34,996 bases of DNA from Chloroflexota bacterium. Lineage in GTDB: Bacteria > Chloroflexota > Anaerolineae > UBA4142. The translations under genes were made by a program, and so were the position numbers. The DNA is taken from assembly GCA_016215025.1 (NCBI GenBank), contig JACRMI010000112.1, positions 1-34,996 of the forward strand, given 5' to 3'. Below the pieces are notes generated by a model. It searched no databases, had not been told where the DNA came from, and worked only from the letters and a program-made list of their open reading frames with translations. Shown piece after piece: positions 30,815 through 34,996 of the stretch. Every line of letters starts with the position of its first letter. Position 1 is the first letter of the stretch.

Positions 30815-31497
30815 ACGTCCTCCGCAAATTTATAGCCGATACCAAACACGGTCAGGATATAGCGCGGGTTTTTCGGATCTTGTTCGATCTTTTGGCGCAA
30901 ATTCTTGATGTGCGCATCGATCGTTCGCTCATAACCTTCAAACGTTTCGCCCAAAACTTGATCGAGCAATTGCAGACGCGTAAAGGCGCGCCCAGGATTT
31001 TTCATCATCACCGTGAGCAAATCAAATTCGGTGGGCGTCAAGTCCACACTGCGCCCAGTCACTTGGACAGAATGTTTTGCCAAATCGATTAACAAGTCGC
31101 CAGCGACCAATGCTTCGGCTTTGGTCGGCTGTCCTTCTGTTCGACGCAGGACCGCGCGCACCCGCGCCACTACTTCGCGCGGGCTAAACGGCTTGGTGAT
31201 GTAATCGTCAGCACCCAACTCCAAACCGATCAAGCGGTCGGTCTCTTCGACCCGCGCCGTCACCATGATGATCGGCACATTCGATTCCTTGCGCAGCGTG
31301 CGGCAAACATCCAAGCCATCGATCACCGGCAGATTCAAGTCGAGCACGATCAGCCCCGGCTTTTCATGGCGATAGAGTGTCAACGCCTGCTGGCCGTCAA
31401 AAGCCGTGATGACCGAATAACCTGCTTGCTCAAGATAGCCCTTGATAATATTGACCAATTTTTTTTCGTCATCGACGATTAGAATTTTTTTCGCCAT
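30811..31497 (-). CDS. Response regulator, OmpR/PhoB family
   Basis: 228 residues. Receiver domain: acidic pocket Asp9-Asp10 (ILIVDDEKK), phospho-acceptor Asp53 (VLDLNLPVIDG), Thr in MVTARVEE and Lys in DDYITKPFSP. A C-terminal winged helix follows (LTPTEFDLLTVMMKNPGRAF; RTIDAHIKNLRQKIE; FGIGYKF). The ATG at 31495-31497 fits the usual receiver start; further upstream the frame runs into a palindrome. The kinase gene overlaps its 3' end, so both are one operon. Targets are unknown; the adjacent DHA2 exporter operon on the same strand is a plausible one by position only. Confidence 0.95.
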   Translation of the reverse strand: MAKKILIVDDEKKLVNIIKGYLEQAGYSVITAFDGQQALTLYRHEKPGLIVLDLNLPVIDGLDVCRTLRKESNVPIIMVTARVEETDRLIGLELGADDYITKPFSPREVVARVRAVLRRTEGQPTKAEALVAGDLLIDLAKHSVQVTGRSVDLTPTEFDLLTVMMKNPGRAFTRLQLLDQVLGETFEGYERTIDAHIKNLRQKIEQDPKNPRYILTVFGIGYKFAEDV

Positions 31498-31515
31498 ATC
31501 TCGTCTCTCAAAACA

Positions 31516-31549
31516 CAGGACTTGCAAGTTCGGAATCTCGCAAGTCCTG
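31516..31549. repeat. Palindrome upstream of the response regulator gene
   Basis: CAGGACTTGC (31516-31525) and GCAAGTCCTG (31540-31549) form a perfect 10-bp stem with a 14-nt loop. It sits 19 bases upstream of the response regulator start. It could be a dispersed repeat or serve as terminator or leader structure. Confidence 0.65.
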
Positions 31550-31680
31550 AGGTACACGTTACAAAATTATCGTCCGCTTCCTCCGTAGCTATGTCTACGG
31601 AAAATATAGCAAATGATTATGAAGAATTGATGAAGGAGGCGAGAGAATGCAATAAGCAGGGAACAATTTGGAAAATTGTC

Positions 31681-33270
31681 CTACTCCATCGGCATCATGC
31701 TCTCTTCGATTTGCGCTTCTTCTGCTGCCGAAGCCGATGGCACCGGTCTACCGATTCGTCCACGCGGCGCAAGCAATGTTACCACCCAACCTAAAATCGC
31801 CGCGACGAGCGCGACGACAAATACACTTTGTACCGCCGAGGCGAGTGCAATGCGAATGGAATCTAGCGTCCCCGCACTGCTCGTCGAAACAGAATTGAGC
31901 AACTCACTGACTGAAGCCTGATTGGGATCAAGACCTGCCGAAACAAGTCCATTCGCCAAGCGCATCGCGAGAATAACGCCCATTGTGCTCACGCCAATCG
32001 TACCGCCAATGCTTCGACTGAATTGCACAGTCGCGGTCGCTGTCCCCAACGATTGACGCGGGACCGTCGTCTGCACGGCGATCAAGAATGCAGGAATCGA
32101 CAAGCCCATGCCAACACCGCTCAATCCCACCGCGATGATAAGAAACCATTGCGGCGTAGCTACACTCACTTGGGTAAGCATTACGAATCCGACGATCAAT
32201 AACGACATGCCTGTGAGCGCAAGCGAGCGATAGTTGAATCGCAACAGCAATCGGCTGCCGATAACAGATGCGGTGACCCATCCCAGCAACTGTGGCGTCA
32301 ACGTTGCGCCGGCTGCCGTCGCGCTCGTACCTAATACCGATTGAACGAACAATGGAATAAACGATGTGCTGCCAAAGAGTGCAAAACCCGCGAGAAAACC
32401 ATGTCCAATCGATGTGGAGAATAATCGATCGCGAAAAAGATCGAGAGGCAAAATCGGATTGGATGCCCGCCGTTCGACCCAGAGCAATGCCACAAATAAT
32501 CCGATCGAAAGAATGAGCGCGAAACTGAACATCGACCAATCGGCGCTTGCGCCCGAATTCAACTCGAACAGCGCAAACATGAGCGACACAATTCCACCGC
32601 TCAATAACGCCGCCCCCACGTAATCGATTTTGCCGGGCGAGCGGGGATTCACATCGCGCCAAGCAACAATCATCAACGCAGCGGCGAAAAGTCCGAACGG
32701 CACGTTGAGCCAAAAGACCCACTGCCACGACACTTGATCGACGAGAAATCCGCCGACGATGGGACCGACAATGCTGGACACGCCCCACACACCGGAGAAG
32801 AGACCTTGCATCTTGGCACGCTGTTCAAATGTAAAAATATCGCCAATGATGGTAAACACCAACGGCTGAATGCCGCCCGCGCCCAAGCCCTGAATCGCGC
32901 GAAACAAAACCAACTGTGGCATGTCTTGCGCTAGTCCCGCCAGCGCCGAACCAATTAGGAATATTGCAACGGCGATTAGATAAATGCGGAGTCGTCCATA
33001 AATATCCGAGAGTTTGCCAAAGATCGGGACCATCGTCGTCATGGTAAGCATGAACGCCGAAAAAACCCAAGCATAGATTTCCAGCCCACCCAATTGCGCC
33101 ACAATTGTCGGCATCGCCGTGGCAACCACCGTCGTTTCGATGGACGCTAGGAACAAGCTGAGCATCATCGTGAACGTGATGACGTAGAGACGGCGACCGG
33201 TCATTGGACTATGGCTTGGAAGACGCGTTTCAGCGCGCACGGCGCGAAGTTTGCGCCCAGAATCACGCAC
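31681..33270 (-). CDS. DHA2-family (EmrB/QacA-type) MFS exporter, 14-TM
   Basis: 529 residues with about 14 hydrophobic segments. Family marks are the first-helix motif SIETTVVATAMPTIVAQLGG, motif A KLSDIYGRLRIY, and motif C SSIVGPIVGGFLVD, all typical of drug:proton antiporters of the DHA2 group. The probable start is the GTG at 33268-33270, which shares one base with the stop of the 64-residue gene (TAGTG), with AAGAG ahead; an ATG at 33202-33204 is an alternative without a ribosome binding site. The transported compound is not readable from sequence. The two-component genes follow on the same strand after about 180 bases. Confidence 0.88.
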   Translation of the reverse strand: MRDSGRKLRAVRAETRLPSHSPMTGRRLYVITFTMMLSLFLASIETTVVATAMPTIVAQLGGLEIYAWVFSAFMLTMTTMVPIFGKLSDIYGRLRIYLIAVAIFLIGSALAGLAQDMPQLVLFRAIQGLGAGGIQPLVFTIIGDIFTFEQRAKMQGLFSGVWGVSSIVGPIVGGFLVDQVSWQWVFWLNVPFGLFAAALMIVAWRDVNPRSPGKIDYVGAALLSGGIVSLMFALFELNSGASADWSMFSFALILSIGLFVALLWVERRASNPILPLDLFRDRLFSTSIGHGFLAGFALFGSTSFIPLFVQSVLGTSATAAGATLTPQLLGWVTASVIGSRLLLRFNYRSLALTGMSLLIVGFVMLTQVSVATPQWFLIIAVGLSGVGMGLSIPAFLIAVQTTVPRQSLGTATATVQFSRSIGGTIGVSTMGVILAMRLANGLVSAGLDPNQASVSELLNSVSTSSAGTLDSIRIALASAVQSVFVVALVAAILGWVVTLLAPRGRIGRPVPSASAAEEAQIEESMMPME

Positions 33271-33464
33271 TAGGAACTCTTTTCTTCCGCTGGTTTTTTG
33301 CTTCCGATTTCCACTAACTGAACTTGGGTCTGATACCGCTTACCCTCAATCTCAATTTTGCCTTGTCCATGAAAACCACGACTACCCGTCTTAAAACTCT
33401 TTTCGTTCGCAACCAACATGCCCACCACCTTGCCATCGATTTTCAACTCGACTGTGATAACCAT
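33270..33464 (-). CDS. Hypothetical protein, 64 residues
   Basis: Not recognised as a named family. A short strand-rich protein (VITVELKIDGKVVGMLVA; GKIEIEGKRYQTQVQLVEI) with a lysine-rich tail, predicted to be soluble and cytoplasmic. It has an excellent GGGAGGAT ribosome binding site and a near-consensus promoter, so it is surely expressed. Its stop overlaps the GTG start of the exporter (TAGTG), hinting at coupled translation and a related role, for example control of the exporter. Confidence 0.75.
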   Translation of the reverse strand: MVITVELKIDGKVVGMLVANEKSFKTGSRGFHGQGKIEIEGKRYQTQVQLVEIGSKKPAEEKSS

Positions 33465-33493
33465 GAATCTATCCTCCCGGAAGGTATGGCGCG

Positions 33494-33522
33494 ATTATAC
33501 AAACGCCAGGCGAATTTGGCAA
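33494..33522 (-). promoter_or_regulatory. Promoter of the 64-residue protein / DHA2 exporter operon
   Basis: On the minus strand: TTGCCA (33522-33517), 17-bp spacer, TATAAT (33499-33494). Confidence 0.75.
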
Positions 33523-33614
33523 TTAAGCGCTAGAAAAAAAATAACCACCAAGACACAAAGGCACAAAGAAAAATCTTTGCGACTTGCTCGGTGGCTCTAT
33601 TCAGGCAAAATTAC

Positions 33615-33686
33615 CTGACTATCCAACCATCCAACTACCAAACTACCTCACTATCTTACTATCTTACTATCGCACTATCTCACTGT
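33615..33686. repeat. Nine tandem degenerate 8-bp units (CTTACTAT type)
   Basis: Units run CTGACTAT, CCAACCAT, CCAACTAC, CAAACTAC, CTCACTAT, CTTACTAT, CTTACTAT, CGCACTAT, CTCACTGT in exact 8-bp register. The last unit contains the stop codon (minus strand, 33682-33680) of the ferredoxin gene. Before it lies an A-rich stretch with ACCACCAAGACACAAAGGC, another dispersed repeat word. Confidence 0.8.
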
Positions 33687-33886
33687 TTTATCTTGATCGC
33701 CTTAAATGGACACTCGTCCAGACAAAAGCCGCACCCGCGACACAGCTCGCGGTCAATGTACGGCAGCTCATGAGATTCAAACTGAACAATCGCTTTCAGC
33801 TTGCACGATTTGCGCGCCTGACATTTCTTGCACGTCCGACAAATCTCCGCATCGATTGCAGGTGTTCGATAATTGGTGCGCATCAT
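33680..33886 (-). CDS. Small ferredoxin-like 4Fe-4S protein
   Basis: 68 residues. The C-terminal half has a complete 4Fe-4S motif, CRGCGFCLDECPFKAI (CxxCxxCxxxCP). The N-terminal half has CRTCKKCQARKSC, whose spacing CxxCxxCx5C is atypical, so a second cluster is possible but unsure. It is soluble, with no signal peptide. The start overlaps the rhodanese stop (ATGA); two adjacent ATG codons (33886 and 33883) are possible starts. It is the last gene of the OsmC-rhodanese-ferredoxin operon and may donate or accept electrons in thiol/persulfide chemistry. Confidence 0.85.
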   Translation of the reverse strand: MMRTNYRTPAIDAEICRTCKKCQARKSCKLKAIVQFESHELPYIDRELCRGCGFCLDECPFKAIKIKQ

Positions 33887-34248
33887 CGACGACCATCCTT
33901 GACCGTCGGCAATCCTTCACGCCGCCACGCCATCATCCCACCGGCAAGTTGATACACCTGGGTAAATCCCGCCCGCTTGAGCAAGCGATACGCCGGCACA
34001 CTGCGATGCCCCGATAAACAAATCGCAATCACGGGGCGGTTGGGGTCTAGCTTGAGTTCTTTCAAACGGTGGGGCAATGTTTGAATCGGAACGTTGCGCG
34101 TCTTGGCAACATGTCCTTCGACGTATTCTGCCGCCGAACGCACATCGATCAGTTGAAGATTCTTACTCTCGTTCTTAATCTTGGCGTACAATTCTTGCGC
34201 CGTCAATTCATCGACCTTGCCAAACGGAAACCACCAGGGCAGCCCCAT
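33883..34248 (-). CDS. Rhodanese-domain protein
   Basis: A 121-residue single-domain rhodanese with active-site loop CLSGHRS (Cys78) and the CH2A-type block IDVRSAAEYVEGHV. Such proteins move sulfane sulfur through a cysteine persulfide. The six-residue loop with Cys first is the form of sulfurtransferases. A short hydrophobic N-terminus (GLPWWFPFG) could touch the membrane but is too short to span it. I use the ATG at 34248 with GGAG six bases upstream; a GTG at 34251 directly before is possible. It begins 3 bases after the OsmC stop and overlaps the ferredoxin gene. Confidence 0.92.
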   Translation of the reverse strand: MGLPWWFPFGKVDELTAQELYAKIKNESKNLQLIDVRSAAEYVEGHVAKTRNVPIQTLPHRLKELKLDPNRPVIAICLSGHRSVPAYRLLKRAGFTQVYQLAGGMMAWRREGLPTVKDGRR

Positions 34249-34251
34249 CAC

Positions 34252-34668
34252 CTACTCCGCGATAATCTCATAGCGATGATTGATCTGCGCTGTTTTGCCA
34301 AGCATTATACCAACGCTGCAATACTTTTCTTCGGAAAGTCTGATCGCTTGCTCGACATCGGACGCGGGAATATTTTTTCCGCGAATCGTGTAGATCACGT
34401 CGATACAAGTGTACACCATCGGACAAGTCTCGGCACGCGTACCCTCAACGCGAACCTCAAAACCTTTCACGTCGAGTCGCTTCTTTTTCAAAATGTCACT
34501 AACATCGATGCCGGTGCAGCCCGCGAGACCGACGAGAACCAGTTCCATCGGACCCGGTCCGCGATTCGGTCCGCCACCCTCAATCACAAACTTGTGTCCG
34601 GAACCCGTCGATGCTTCAAATTCTGATCCTTCGATCCATTTCACAGACGCTGTTTTGATATTTGACAT
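34252..34668 (-). CDS. OsmC family protein
   Basis: 138 residues of the OsmC/Ohr fold, which includes thiol peroxidases acting on organic hydroperoxides. The two reactive cysteines are present: Cys51 (GLAGCTGID) and Cys117 (KYCSVG). The block GPGPMELVLVGLAGC is typical of the YhfA-like OsmC group rather than Ohr. Start at 34666-34668 (MSNIK) is preferred, with GGATGG upstream; an in-frame ATG at 34689 is possible. It heads an operon with rhodanese and ferredoxin, which suggests thiol or persulfide redox chemistry. The true substrate is not shown by sequence. Confidence 0.92.
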   Translation of the reverse strand: MSNIKTASVKWIEGSEFEASTGSGHKFVIEGGGPNRGPGPMELVLVGLAGCTGIDVSDILKKKRLDVKGFEVRVEGTRAETCPMVYTCIDVIYTIRGKNIPASDVEQAIRLSEEKYCSVGIMLGKTAQINHRYEIIAE

Positions 34669-34687
34669 TATAAACCATCCATCTGTC

Positions 34688-34860
34688 ATTCTTCGCTCCG
34701 CTGCTCAGAAACTTGGATGTCACTCTTCGCTTCGCTCAGAGTCTCTCCTTCAGCGCGGGAGATGCTGCGGACGAAGTGCGTCCGACGCTGCGCTCAGCAT
34801 GACAAGTTTCTTGGCTTAAACATGCCCTCGCGGGCATGAATTCTCAGAATGACAACTTGA
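34688..34860. repeat. Cluster of intergenic repeat words, no gene seen
   Basis: About 300 bases between the OsmC gene and the right-edge gene hold no convincing ORF. There are repeated words TCATTCTTCGCTCCGCT / TCACTCTTCGCTTCGCT, the palindrome GCGGACGAAGTGCGTCCG, a small hairpin CATGCCCTCGCGGGCATG, and AGAATGACA at the end. This is a mix of the same palindromic families seen elsewhere in the window. Confidence 0.55.
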
Positions 34861-34920
34861 GTGACTTTCACTTTTGAAAATGAGACTGGCTGTCGTTAGG
34901 CAAATCGGCTCGACTGGAGT

Positions 34921-34949
34921 AAGATTGTGGTCTACCACAACCCAATCTT
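34921..34949. promoter_or_regulatory. Operator-like palindrome before the right-edge gene
   Basis: TTGTGGT-CT-ACCACAA (34925-34940) is a 7-bp perfect dyad, flanked by the outer pair AAGATTG / CAATCTT (34943-34949). It ends about 20 bases before the next ATG. It may be a repressor site or, in RNA, a hairpin. Confidence 0.4.
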
Positions 34950-34967
34950 TCCTTCAGGAGTCACACC

Positions 34968-34996
34968 ATGAGCAACAGCCAGCGCGTCTATCATAC
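34968..34996 (+). CDS. Start of a gene cut by the window edge
   Basis: ATG at 34968 with a good CAGGAG site (34955-34960) 7 bases upstream. Only MSNSQRVYH can be read, which is too short to name. An insertion-sequence transposase is one possibility, since the window also begins in a transposase remnant, but nothing in these nine residues proves it. Confidence 0.45.

Noticed and set aside
33615..33686. CRISPR-like array
   Set aside because: Units are 8 bp and contiguous with no spacers; it is a simple degenerate tandem repeat.
34409..34819. A 136-residue open frame on the plus strand over the OsmC gene
   Set aside because: It is the reverse strand of a clear OsmC gene and of repeats, with no family similarity.

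Overview
The window looks like a chromosomal stretch from a bacterium of the phylum Chloroflexota (probably Anaerolineae-like). This is an inference from gene order (rpmB / Asp23 / FakA / DegV-DegV / recG / coaD / YceD / rpmF / fabD / fabG / Asp23 / nusB), from many short palindromic intergenic repeats, and from frequent GTG/TTG starts. No rRNA or tRNA gene and no CRISPR array was seen.

1-7.4 kb: the 3' end of a transposase gene, then a membrane zinc protease, rlmN, an unknown 154-residue protein, rpe, and rpmB on the minus strand. Divergent from rpmB begins a plus-strand lipid/envelope cluster: Asp23, a FakA-type fatty acid kinase and two tandem DegV/FakB fatty-acid-binding proteins. 7.5-17.7 kb: a long co-directional housekeeping run of recG, coaD, a coiled-coil protein, YceD, rpmF, an unknown 92-residue protein, fabD, fabG, a second Asp23 protein, nusB, a TPR protein and a cyclic 2,3-diphosphoglycerate synthetase-like P-loop protein. 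Fatty-acid synthesis (FabD, FabG) and exogenous fatty-acid activation (FakA/FakB) thus lie close together.

17.8-23.9 kb: an envelope section with two MFS transporters (plus strand) and, on the minus strand, a membrane-anchored HtrA protease, a lipoprotein polysaccharide deacetylase and a lipoprotein phospholipase D-like protein. 24.0-25.1 kb: a single transcription unit with a strong promoter, a roughly 210-nt hairpin-rich leader and a Tat-exported di-heme split-Soret cytochrome c homologue. 25.4-27.65 kb: a nested mobile element, an IS630-family copy inserted in an IS5-family copy. Perfect 19-bp ends bound the outer element, and both transposases are split by frameshifts at homopolymer tracts.

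27.65-29.3 kb: directly beyond the mobile element, a promoter drives a three-gene operon (HTH plus helical sensor-like regulator, 56-residue single-TM protein, multi-TM protein). This is the best candidate here for an undescribed signalling module. 29.4-31.5 kb: a histidine kinase / OmpR-type regulator pair (minus). 31.7-33.5 kb: a 64-residue protein coupled to a 14-TM DHA2 exporter (minus). 33.7-34.7 kb: an OsmC / rhodanese / ferredoxin operon (minus) with a redox-sulfur theme. The right edge holds an operator-like palindrome and the first codons of another gene.
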